Shown here: in pieces, positions 24,420 to 34,641 of the stretch
How positions within the stretch are numbered: the stretch's first letter is position 1
Layout: every line of letters begins with the position of its first letter
Origin: Eutypa lata
Lineage: Eukaryota; Ascomycota; Sordariomycetes; Xylariales; Diatrypaceae
DNA: 64,000 nt
Reading direction: 5' to 3'
Assembly (NCBI GenBank): GCA_022661535.1
Contig: JAKULF010000005.1
Coordinates: 1,798,001-1,862,000 of the forward strand
Made by a program: the position numbers and the translations under genes
Notes under the pieces: generated by a model
Seen by the model: the letters and a program-made list of their open reading frames with translations, nothing else
Databases searched by the model: none
What the model was told of the DNA's origin: nothing

Positions 24420-24639
24420 CCTACGTAGCACCAGTCGGAGCCACTGTCAGGACTCGGCTTTCCGACGGACGGGGGCCCTGGCTGGCAGAAGCGCGATAAC
24501 AGAGACACTGCAGACACACAAGGTCCCTGAATCTGGGGCTTAGTGGGTCAGCCGACCGCGGATTGCTGGTTTGGGGCAGTGGATCTCCTGTTATGTAGAC
24601 CTGATAGGCCTGACAGTTCCCTGTAGCTGCGCTATCTGC

Positions 24640-24669
24640 CTACATACATGCACCCATACATGTATGTAG
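24640..24669. repeat. Perfect 11-bp inverted repeat with 8-nt loop
   Basis: CTACATACATG (24640-24650) is followed after 8 nt by its exact reverse complement (24659-24669). It is built from the CTAC/ATAC motif common in this window, so it may be a chance by-product of that motif. Confidence 0.7.
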
Positions 24670-25329
24670 TAACTAATGCCTACCTACTTACTACATACTT
24701 GATCAGCTAATGTGAGATCTCGTGGACATGTCACCTACGTATCGTATCAATAAGCCTGTCCATGGAAATATTCACTAACTATGGGATTCCCGTTGTTAGT
24801 TAGCATATGGAAATATCGGATCTGGCCACTTCTCCACTATACTATCGAGATAGATTGTTGTGAGAGACTGGGTAGCTAGACTGGGGTAGAGTCTACCGAG
24901 TCTTCTGCATCATGAGCCTGAACTCTTTCTTACCCTGATATAGCTAATAAGATTCATACCACTCCGTATGTGCGTAGCAATACCATTAATTTCGTACCAT
25001 TATGTATTTCCAAATCGTTTGTAGAGTCCTCGATAATGATAGCTAGTAGAGTCCCAATTCCATGCAACCGGATCTAGACTATATAATTCTTTATGTACAT
25101 ACATAGACGTAGCGGCTTCATAAATCATCAAGGAAACCCCCTCCATATTTGCACAGGTAATTTCAACGTCAGTTGTGGTTGTGAATTAGAATAAAAAAAA
25201 TGATTCTTAGGCAAAGTAACATGCCTGTTACGCATTAAAAAGATGTACGCTATTTTCCCTCTCCAACCTAAAATAGGTGAACCCCTTCCCTGTACTCCCA
25301 ATAGCAGTTCAAGCGAGTGTTTCTATACT

Positions 25330-26463
25330 TCATTCATCACCGTACTTCTGCTTCTCCCCGCGTCTGAACCAGCGCTTGTTCTTCTTCTCCTCCTTCTTAG
25401 CCGCCTCGGCCTCCGGGTCCTTGTCGCCGTAGTTGTTGTGGTGCGGGATGCCCAGCTCCTTGTCCCGCGCCAGCCGCTCCAGGTCCTTCTTCGTCAGGGG
25501 CACGCCCTCGATCTTCTTCACAGCCTTGCCCTCGGCGCCCGTCATGACGCCCGCCGCGCAGCCGACCACGCACGCCAGGCAGACGAAGAAGCCCGTCGAC
25601 CACGACGGCCGGTCGTACCGGTTCAGCGCCCACATGAACGAGCACAGGCAGACCTGGAACGCCGTGTTGGAGAGCTGCAGCCAGACGATGCAGTCCAGCT
25701 TCCACAGCTTGGTCGGCGGCGCCCGCTCGCCCGTGAGCGGCACGTCGGGGATCGTCTCCAGCGGGTACGGGACCTTGGTGATGTCGAAGGTGCCGGTCGC
25801 CTCGTCGACGTTCTTGGGCCCCAGGTGCGTGGGCAGCGTCTCCGACCCCTCGAGGCGGAACCAGCCCCGGTGGATGCCCGCCAGGGCCCGCAGCGCCTTC
25901 TGATCCTTGCCGAGGCGGTACTTGAACAAGTAGTACGCGTCGCGGAACCGCCAGGGCGCGAGGCCGAGCCCCGTCACGCAGAACAGCGCGTTCAGGATCT
26001 GCGAATCGGTCTCTATCCATATCCGGCGCGCCGAGTCGATGTGGTTGCAGTCGCCGTCGTAGCACATGGTGGGTGCTGCGTTGCAGAGCAGCAGGAAGAG
26101 CATGCCGCCCCAGGCGATGACGTTGAGCGCGTATATGGTGAGGAAGAAGCCGAACCCGGTGTTGTAGAATTCCCAGAAGGCGATGAGGCCCATCGTGATC
26201 TGCTCCTTCACGGCGTACTTGGGCGGGAAGTGATATCCGTTGGCATATTCGCGAGCCTGGACGTGGGCGGCGGCGACGTGCGTCGCGACCGCGGAACCGA
26301 TGCTCTCCTGGGGCTGGGGCTGGGGAATGGAGGCCCGCTGGCTGACGTTCGTAATGGTGCCATCGTCTTTGGTTGTGACCGAGGACGTTCTTGTCACTTC
26401 CGGGGCGCCGTCTTCCTGTCCTGCTTTCAAGGGGGTCATCGATGATGTATCTTCGTATGTCAT
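25330..26463 (-). CDS. DUF2985-type integral membrane protein, 377 aa
   Basis: A single exon. Residues 1-75 are polar and disordered (S/T/Q/E-rich). About residue 94 begins the signature hydrophobic stretch FWEFYNTGFGFFLTIYAL, continuing into a helix NVIAWGGMLFLLLCN. Further membrane segments lie near residues 153-170 (NALFCVTGLGLAPWRF), 254-275 (LDCIVWLQLSNTAFQVCLCS) and 290-310 (FFVCLACVVGCAAGVMTG). The C-terminus is very basic and charged (KKEEKKNKRWFRRGEKQ). This arrangement matches the DUF2985 family as I recall it, which is widespread in fungi and of unknown function. A cysteine pair in the loop after helix 1 (TMCYDGDCNH) could form a disulfide if it faces outward. Large open frames on the opposite strand (25243-26445) and in the other minus frame (25397-26533) are GC-rich shadows. 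It points away from SEN15, with a 1.85 kb shared upstream region. Confidence 0.85.
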   Translation of the reverse strand: MTYEDTSSMTPLKAGQEDGAPEVTRTSSVTTKDDGTITNVSQRASIPQPQPQESIGSAVATHVAAAHVQAREYANGYHFPPKYAVKEQITMGLIAFWEFYNTGFGFFLTIYALNVIAWGGMLFLLLCNAAPTMCYDGDCNHIDSARRIWIETDSQILNALFCVTGLGLAPWRFRDAYYLFKYRLGKDQKALRALAGIHRGWFRLEGSETLPTHLGPKNVDEATGTFDITKVPYPLETIPDVPLTGERAPPTKLWKLDCIVWLQLSNTAFQVCLCSFMWALNRYDRPSWSTGFFVCLACVVGCAAGVMTGAEGKAVKKIEGVPLTKKDLERLARDKELGIPHHNNYGDKDPEAEAAKKEEKKNKRWFRRGEKQKYGDE

Positions 26464-28315
26464 TTTGATAATCGAATAATCGGTGGTGGTCTGGCGCGCT
26501 CAGTGAGCTGCCTCGTATATTTATCGGTAGCACAGCTGAGTGGGATTTAAGGTGAGGCTTAATCCGATGTGAGACGAAAGAAGAGGAGTCGTCGAAGCCT
26601 AACCGTAGCCTTTTAGGTTTCTGATTGAGGGAGGTTTGAAAGACTGTCTGCCAGATCTCGACTTGTGATAGGCGTCAGGGGTAAGCAAGTTAGTCGAGTC
26701 AGATCAAGGTTCTAGACGACTACACGAATCGGACAGAATTGGGTCGAAGTTATCCCGTGATATCCTTTCGCTTTGTTTTAATTGAAACGACAGGCGACGA
26801 CAACGACAACTGAGATGCAGTAAAGAAGAGGTAAGGATGAAATTGAACGGAAGGATCAAAGGAATTGATTGTATCGACGCCAAGCGTTGAATTAAAAGGT
26901 AAACCCTTGCTATATACGGATTTGGCTTAATAGGCTGCTCCGTATGGAAAAAGTTAATTATAGTTGAGGGTTCGGTAGTGGAACTTGGAAGCAGTGAGAT
27001 TTTCTTTTGGAGGAGCAGAAGAGTTCAAAACAGTTTTAATGTAATTAGGCGCCTATTGGTTTTGCCAAGAATTCAATTTCTTTCATATACTTTTTCACAA
27101 GTTAACTACCTAGTAACTAACGAAGAAAACGCAAAAAGCTTTGTTGCTAGCAATTCGAATACGCGTACTTCGTAGTTCGTACAACATCATTCATTCTCGA
27201 ACACATCGAACGAAGAGATACAGTTCAAACTAATAAACAAGTGGGTGGGCCATCGAAAGGCGATGACAGCAACTAGCGGAATATCCCAGTCGAGCCCAGT
27301 CTTCTGGGTAAGCAACCAGTCAGTGGCAGCGCATCAAAAGAAAACGAATGCGAAGGCTAGAACTCGACTTACTGTACGAAGTACGAAAAATAATAAACCA
27401 ACTAATGGGTAATTAGTTAGCCCTCCTCACTAGTTTGATATAATGGAATAAGCTTATCCGTCCAGTCCGCTCACCCATTTCATTTCCCCTGTATGAAATA
27501 TTAAGAAAGGAAACGGTTATTTACCTGTTTGCCTGTTAATGTCACCAAGTTTCATCATCCGTTCATGATGTCTCTCTTCAATGGTATGGTACCATTCTTG
27601 ATTTGAGTCACTTGATTTGGGTTGTCTAGTCTACGAATCATCGAACCCGACTTTGACGTCACAAGGGTCTGCATTTGCCGTTCTGGGGCTGAGCACCAGA
27701 ACGCTATTTATGTAGTAATACACGTAGGTATAGTTAGGTTGCTACGTTAGTCTCACTCTTCAAACTCCTAGATGATAGACTACGAATAGATAGACAATAG
27801 ATAGACTGATGGTCTCATTTTCACGTAAGCACCACATATGGCAGTTGTATGGATACTTACTTAAGTATGGGTAGGGTTAACCTACATGTAGTATTGAATG
27901 AAGGCTGTGCTTCACCATTGCCCATTGCGCAACTTCTTTTGTCGTCTTGGCATCAGCGCCTAGTAGAATAATTGCATGTAGTTCAAGTCACCAACCTCTT
28001 GAAGATGCACTTCTAAAACGCATAGGTGATTGAGACTGACCGACTATAGGCATATAATAACTCAAATTTAAACCAGGATGTTGGAAGCATGTATGTACAT
28101 TGCATGTAAAAGCCAAAAGCTTTAGGGCTGCTTAGCTAAGACGCTGGATAACTGCCGATACCCACCGCTCTGGTACCACGTACCTAACGTTGCCCTTCTA
28201 GACGCATTCTATCGATAAAGAATATGCTTGCCACAAGGGTTCTCTTGTGTTAAATCTTATTTGAATAATAGTCTTCCGATTTCATAGAACTACACTCCGT
28301 TATATAATAGTCAAA
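26464..28315. other. Divergent intergenic region between DUF2985 and SEN15 genes
   Basis: Both genes are transcribed outward from this 1.85 kb region, so it should hold two promoters. No gene, RNA or strong repeat was seen; short open frames look random. Confidence 0.6.
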
Positions 28316-28750
28316 ATGGCGGACAGTGATTATATCGGAGAGCTTGCTAGCTCGGTTCTGGAGAACCTACAATATCAACATGACTGGACAAATCTGCAAA
28401 TTCACACACGTTCACCTTTGGATCAGTCGCCTCTGCCACGACCCTTGATTTCGGGTCTACCTCCCCGGCGCCTGTACCTACACCCGGATGACCAGATTGA
28501 GATGCTAAAGAAGCATCGGAACCCGGATAAGGCTATCCCGGAAATACCTGAAGTGGAATGGGTTCTACCGACTCATCTAGCCGAGAAATGGACTCTGAGG
28601 GCATTCGCAGGAGTCTTCGATTCAATGCAGCCGCAGACCCCTCCAGCTGCGGACCGCCCTAAGAGAGTAGTGCTAGCTACAGTACATGACGATTCTACAA
28701 TAGTCTACTACTTAATGCATAACGGCATCGTCAAACCTCGACAGAACTGA
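28316..28750 (+). CDS. SEN15: tRNA-splicing endonuclease subunit Sen15, 144 aa
   Basis: A single exon. The protein is the small structural subunit of the heterotetrameric tRNA-splicing endonuclease (Sen2, Sen34, Sen54, Sen15), which excises introns from pre-tRNA. Its C-terminal domain is the nuclease-like fold without catalytic residues that pairs with Sen34. The family hallmarks are the N-terminal helix (residues about 5-40), the centre with RLYLHPDDQ and PEVEWVLPTHLAEKWTLRAFAGVFD, and the C-terminal strand pair VVLATVHDDSTIVYYLMHNGIVKPRQN read from 28676 onward, which is the most conserved part of fungal Sen15. Length suits the family. The stop codon lies only 6 bases from the stop codon of the convergent alcohol dehydrogenase gene, so the two mRNAs must overlap at their 3' ends. 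Confidence 0.93.
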   Translation: MADSDYIGELASSVLENLQYQHDWTNLQIHTRSPLDQSPLPRPLISGLPPRRLYLHPDDQIEMLKKHRNPDKAIPEIPEVEWVLPTHLAEKWTLRAFAGVFDSMQPQTPPAADRPKRVVLATVHDDSTIVYYLMHNGIVKPRQN

Positions 28751-28756
28751 GTGCCC

Positions 28757-30229
28757 TTATGGGGTGAATACCACCTTTTGGACCTTCATTTGATCAAACA
28801 TTTCATACCCTGATACGGCCGAGGACAAGGGCATGATGTTCTCGAACATAAATCTGCACGGAGTTAGCCACGTCTATATCGAGCAGGGGACTATCTAATC
28901 TTAGAAATGATATGAGACCAAACAAGACACTTACCCAAGAAGATGCTGCTTCTTCTTCAAGAGCTCGAGTGCATCGGGGAAAACAGCGCGAACGGGGCAT
29001 CTTCCCATCTGCAGGCGTACGTTTTTACTATTTTTATTAGTTAGCTATGAGGCCATACGTACGCATCAACGTTTACTTACCCGTAAGCTTCATGACCATC
29101 AAAGGGAATCTAACTCTATGTTAGTTATGATAAGAGAACCAGCCTGAAATATATCATACCTCTGCGTTATGAACTCCGATGCTACTGATGAAACCGAATG
29201 GTCGCAAAATATCAAATGCTGTTCTAAGCGCGGGGCTCAAACCAACCACCTCGACGACTATATCTGCTCCTCGGCCATCTGTGACTTCTCTGATCCTGGA
29301 TAGCATTCCCTCCTTGTCCGTTCTGAAGTTGAGCGGCTCAGCACCCAAGCTTTTTGCGAGTTCGAGACGGCTGTCTATGCTGTCGATAGCGAAGAGATGC
29401 TTTGGCTTGTACTCCAGTGCAGAGATTATGGCACACAATCCAACCGGACCACAACCTATGACGACTGCGGTTGCCTCGGAAGGCTTTTGCGATCCCAGAG
29501 CATTGAAAGCATTCCTTGCGCCGAAGAAGCCTGTCGGGAAGATGTCTGCCATTAGTATCAACGCCTTGTCGTCTATTTCCGGGGGCGCCTTCATGACGGT
29601 TCCATCGGCGAGAGGCACTCGCACGTATTCAGCTTGACCTCCCTGTTACGCGTTAATTTAACCGTTGACATTGGATCTTCGGTACTTACTATACGATAAG
29701 AATTAGCATCAAGATTTACAAGTACCAGGGGACATAGTCATATATACCATCTAAAGCTTCCGATCCAAATAACGTGCTTTGAGTGCATCGAGATGTGTGT
29801 CCCATCTTACAATAGAAGCAATCTAGGCAAGATAAGGTGAATGGCGCCACGATCTTGTCACCAATCTTGACAGACTTGACATTTTTGCCGGCGTCGATGA
29901 TGATTCCAGTGAACTCATGACCCATAATGAAGCCGCTTCCGCGACCCTTCTCATGGCCGCGGTATACATGGAGTTCACTACGAGGCATTTATAAGTTACT
30001 CGGATGAAACAGTATCAACATGTAACAATTTAACTCACGAGCCACACAAAGCCGTCGCTTGCACTTTGACTATAATATCACCGTCTTCTTGAACTGTTTC
30101 GTCTTAGCGAAAGTTCACTTATCTAGAAGCTGTGCAGATCTCCTTACTCCTGGGAACGGGTCGCTGCTGTAGTGAAACCTTGTACGGGCCATCGAATACT
30201 ACGGCGTTCATAGTAGAGGGAAGCGCCAT
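28757..30229 (-). CDS. Zinc-dependent alcohol dehydrogenase (MDR family), 355 aa
   Basis: Seven exons in transcript order: 30229-30148, 30093-30039, 29977-29749, 29642-29160, 29109-29081, 29027-28935, 28853-28757. Medium-chain dehydrogenases oxidise alcohols or reduce carbonyls with NAD(P) and catalytic zinc. Catalytic-site residues are C44 (LCGSELH), H66 and E67 (MGHEFTG). The structural zinc site is C96, C99, C102 and C110. The Rossmann fold carries VVIGCGPVGLC, followed by the FAIDSIDSRLELAKSLGAE strand-helix. All six junctions keep the reading frame and give family-like sequence, including exon 5 (IPFDGHEAYG, 29 nt) and the join to KNVRLQMGRCPVR. Intron 3 is treated separately as a probable stwintron. 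A second in-frame ATG lies six codons after the chosen start. Substrate is unknown. It is convergent with SEN15. Confidence 0.9.
29643..29748 (-). other. Probable [D1,2] stwintron in the dehydrogenase gene
   Basis: In transcript sense, exon 3 ends TTAGAT, followed by one G (29748), an internal intron of 59 nt (29747-29689; donor GTATAT, branch GCTAAT, acceptor TATAG), then TAAGTACC and so on to acceptor AACAG (29643). Removing the internal intron joins the lone G to TAAGT and creates a perfect GTAAGT donor for a 47-nt external intron. The two-step product is in frame and reads ALD-GGQAEYVRV, the full length expected in this family. A single conventional intron could work only by skipping AACAG for an AG four bases later, and would delete one residue. 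Stwintrons of this type have been described in ascomycetes. Confidence 0.7.
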
Positions 30230-33200
30230 GCTGATGTCTTGGAAGTCCTGGCTGTTCAGATACACCATCTACACTCACAGAATACTTGTTTTCTGCTCGG
30301 AGTCTTCAGAGGATCTTCAGAGAAGTTGCAAATGCGGGGGTAACTTAGTGGGGTCAATCAGACCTCTCGGAATGAAACCTCTCACACTAACCAAAGGGCG
30401 GGCTCCGCGGTCCCTTCTTTCTCTAATTTAGGTCGTCCCTACAGTTCATGTAGGTATTCAACTTTGTAGGATCAGGGTTGTTTTCTGGCTTCGTAGCACT
30501 GCCTTAGAGGTGTGTACGTTGTAGTCGTTTCATATCGTTTTGCCTTTATACAAAATTGCCAAGACATACCACCCATAGGTAATGAGCACCTACCATGATA
30601 TCACTCTATGTAGGATAAATTGGCAGGTAATTGCATCTCGGTAGATATAGATTCTACTACCAGTCTAATTTTTTTTGTTCCTAGTCGAATAGAACAATAT
30701 ACGATGCGTAACAAATAGTAGACTAGAAGAGGGGTTCATCAAGTAGATAATTTATAGATACATGTAGGTAGCTGCCCGACGATCCCTTATATCCGGATCT
30801 CGGACACCAGAAGTGCTTTGAGACTTTCAAGATCCTGTCGGAATATGTAGGAGCCTGCCTGCCGCGAATGCAAACGATAATGCGTCACTCGTGTCCTCTT
30901 GCCTACCTATGGTACACATGCCGGTTATGGTTGCAGAGGAAGGCAGACAACCGAGTGGCATGCGATAATGCAAGCCTTACTATATATGGTGCTATTTATA
31001 ATATCAGGGCGTCAACGATCCTCGTAACCATGTGTGACTTCGGTTATTCGGGGAGAATGAACGATGCGTTGAGAGAAAGGGGGGGATTTGACTTGGGATT
31101 CAAGCTAAATAACTACTGTATTAAAGCTTGTTTCGAATATATAATAATACCTATTGATTGTTTCTTTGATATGTCAACTAAAGCTTTATAAAACGAAAAA
31201 GGTGATTATATCAATGACCCGAGGATCCCGTCGGTACTAAACGTGAGGGATGTCGGTCACAACTAGGTGCGGCTCTCAAGGAGGCTCAGTAAACCCCGCA
31301 TGCCCACGACGGAGGCGGCTGAAGCTCGCAACTACCTACATCCCTACAGCCAACGTACATAAAGTAAGTCTTGGAGCAACCTGACTGTGCCACGTACACA
31401 AAGCATGTGCGTACGTACATATCTCCATCACACGGATTCGAGGTCATATGTAAGCAGTTCAAACACCCAGGATCGAGTGTATGCAATGCATGTCTGGCGG
31501 CCAATAGCCTGGTCGGAATATCGATCACCATACGACTATCATCCAGCCTGTCAGCCAGTCGCGGTGATCGATTGACGATGATACACCGCCTCGGTGCCGG
31601 GGGCCACAAGTGCTCACGAATTATCTCTACGTATGCTCGCTCACTACATGGGGGGGGGGGGCTATTCATCGTTGTGTGTTCTGGCGTGAACACATCACCA
31701 AGACAAGGTCAAGGGAACGAACGACCATCTAAGTTGCTCTCTGCTGGTGTGCTAATCGGAACCTTGGAAGCCAAGGGCCTACGCTCTTTCTTACAGCCAC
31801 TCCAAATAAGTGATGCTATGCCAGTCGTGTGCCCCCGTCGCTGATGCAGCTGCACGTAAGCCCCCCCATACATAGGATCTAATGTTATAAGACTCTCCGC
31901 CATTCCCGTATCTTTTAACACTCTAAGGATGCGGGAAAGTTACATCCGGCCAACTGCTTCGGGGGTCAGTCGCTAAGGATACTCGATATCGCCCTCTGAT
32001 ACGACGCTCTATTCTTGTCTACCTATACACACTCTCTGACACTGTTATCGCCGCCACAACCTAGGGGCATAAATATACATACTTACTTAACTAGATACTG
32101 TAAGGATAGTGCAAGCGAGATGGTTACACTAGGTAGTTGAGAAGCCCATGAGGTCCTACGAGTCCCAAAGGAGAAATATCGGCTAGCCAAGCCTGAGATC
32201 GAGCAAGCAGTTGACCTGTCGAGTTTGGGACGCGGCACGCTTGCTCTGCCGTTCATTGACAATTGGAGGAGGCTGAGCTAATCCCTGCATGCTCTACCGA
32301 CTTGGCTCACCCATGAGGCGGAGCTATTCTGCGTTGATCTCATATCCTGATTAGCTGAAGGAACTGAACCCCACACCCTACGTTTCTCCCGCTTCAGCTC
32401 TTCCTATGTATTTACCAGTTTTTACGCGAGGAGGACCTCGCTCGATCTCACACTATAACCTTGTTGTGCCTACCTCCAACGAGAGGTCGTTTCCCCGTAC
32501 TATCTAGAATTTCTCCGTCATACCGCCTCATCAGCATGCTTTTTTCTTTCTTTCTGTCTACATCATGCCCTTCCAGGCACCCTTTAACTAATGTCTTACC
32601 CGCATAAGCCATGTCGCCGCACTAGACAGCGAGTGTGGCTTCTACTACTCGACGTTTGCAGAAACAAACCCCTTTTCATTATCTTGACCATGCATCGTCC
32701 ATCCTACTACCTACATAGTACTACTATTCTATTCTCTACCCCGATGTCTCTCCGAAAATTTCCCCAGGGCTGCTCTCTCGATTTGCAATCGGGTTTTGAC
32801 CCCAATTTCTGGAGTTGAGTTACATCCGTTCTAGGACCGCCGGTGTTTGGTCCGCCTTGGGCACCTTCACCGCAATGCAGATTTGGGGTCGGCAGCAGAA
32901 GCGGCGGTAGCAGCAGCAGCAGCAATAATTAATAGAAGAGCAGAAGAAAAAAGAAGAGAGCCACAGCATGGTTGAGGCTAGCACATGTGCCGTGAATTGC
33001 GACCCACCAGATTACCAAAGGCGAAGACATTCCACACGCACCTTTTCAGGCAAGTCGGACCAGACAACCCTTGGAGATCTGGCAGAGGCCTCCCATTTCC
33101 CCACTGGCAGGACTTTCGTCGCCTAGAGTAGGTATTCCTAACCTTTTCGCAAGAGATGCAATATACATCAACGTAGGTAGGCGCATCATAGTATTGAAGA

Positions 33201-34614
33201 CGGGAACCATGGCATATCTATAATGTATGCATGTGTATTCTACTACTTACTATTCAGGTAGTCTTGTATCGTAGTCAGTTGATAATCCGTATGGGTATTA
33301 CATATGCAGGAGCCATTCTGTCATCACAGTCATCGAAACGAAACTTCGATAGGGTTGGTTGGTAGTGTGCGGAAGTACCCGGTGTTCTCCAAGTCGATCA
33401 GATGGAAAAGAAGGGCGGCATTTATGCAGGCCTTGCGGTGAGTGCGCACTGGCGCACCATGCGGCTGTAATCGAGAACACGTCATGTCCGCTGTTTTAGC
33501 AGAGCCCCAATGCGAGCCAATCTCTATCTAAGAACATTGAAACGCCCTCAAACAGACAGACAAACAAACCACTTGAAAGTATGTATGTAAAATAGAGGGC
33601 GACCTATCCTGTCCATCTCATCACACGTGGACCACTCGGTGCTTCACATACACATAGTGCATCTATTATTATTATTGCCATTGTTATGCGATACTCGTCG
33701 AGCATTGCTCGCGGTCCTGCGATAATGATGAGATGGGCCACGTTGTCAAGCTCCATCCCAAGTTGGAAGCTAGGATCATGGAGAGAGCAACCGCTAGCTA
33801 TTAGTTCCAATGGCCTCACCGATGCGGAGTATCTCAACTACATTGGAATGCATTAGACTCGCTTTACAATGTACCTATCTAACTAGCGAAACTGGTATAG
33901 GTATGAAGGACTCGATATCGGTTGCTAGTCATGCCTACCTACTGCAAACTCATGCCTCTCTATTCATGGTACTGTACAGGAATGTCGCAAGCGGCTGTGA
34001 TGGTCACTATGAACTAGTTAACGTTCGCCGCCGGCCGTCATGCCACCCTACATATGTATATCCATTCCGCGCCCTCCTGAGTTGGGCAACACGTGGGTAC
34101 TCGCTCAGCGGACACCGCGATATATCATTGGGCCCCTAGGTAAGTTAGATCCGGAACCGCTACTGTTACTGGTCATATTGCAAAGTAGAGTAATAAGTGT
34201 GTACCTAATGCAATGCAATGCGATATGCCTACCTACCAGTTGCCCGCCCACCGCCCACGCGAGCGTATTGTATTGTACAATAACTACCACCAGGGGAGGG
34301 GTGGCTGCGCTTTCAAGCCACTCAAGGCGGCGGCCGGCAACAGTGTGTACATACGCAGATGGGTAGAATGTGCGTGTGGGCTTCCTCCGGACTATGTATG
34401 TATGTAGTTATGTAGGAGGGGCCGATCTCTCTAAACTACATATGTAGATTCATATTTTCCTCGTGCCGCCCGACTTTCATTTTCTATCTAACTAAATCAA
34501 ATATAATCTAGTTACATACCTACTTAAGGTATCTAGTCACCTGAATTACACACTCCTGCTCCTATTGGGAGCTGGCGCTTCTGGTTCCCGGTGAAACCGC
34601 AGTGAGAGAAGTAG

Positions 34615-34641
34615 ATAGGTAGGTAGGTAGGTAGGTAGGCA
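34615..34641. repeat. (AGGT)n tetranucleotide array
   Basis: Six to seven tandem copies of AGGT/GTAG, one of several arrays of this motif in the window (also 41513-41536 and, on the other strand, 21331-21351). Confidence 0.9.

Larger units (their letters stand above)
23895..25329. other. Intergenic, promoter side of the transporter gene
   Basis: Contains a MITE at 24285-24419 and a perfect 11-bp inverted repeat at 24640-24669. The remainder is non-coding and carries the usual ACCT and CTAC motifs. No gene seen. Confidence 0.6.

Noticed and set aside
25243..26533. 400-codon plus-strand frame and 378-codon second minus frame over the DUF2985 gene
   Set aside because: Both are R/A/G/P-rich shadows of a GC-rich coding exon; only the 377-residue frame has membrane segments and the DUF2985 signature.
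32591..32928. A gene with TGA readthrough
   Set aside because: The base following TGA is G rather than the CTA readthrough context, and the frame has no recognisable domain; mentioned only as part of the gene-poor tract.
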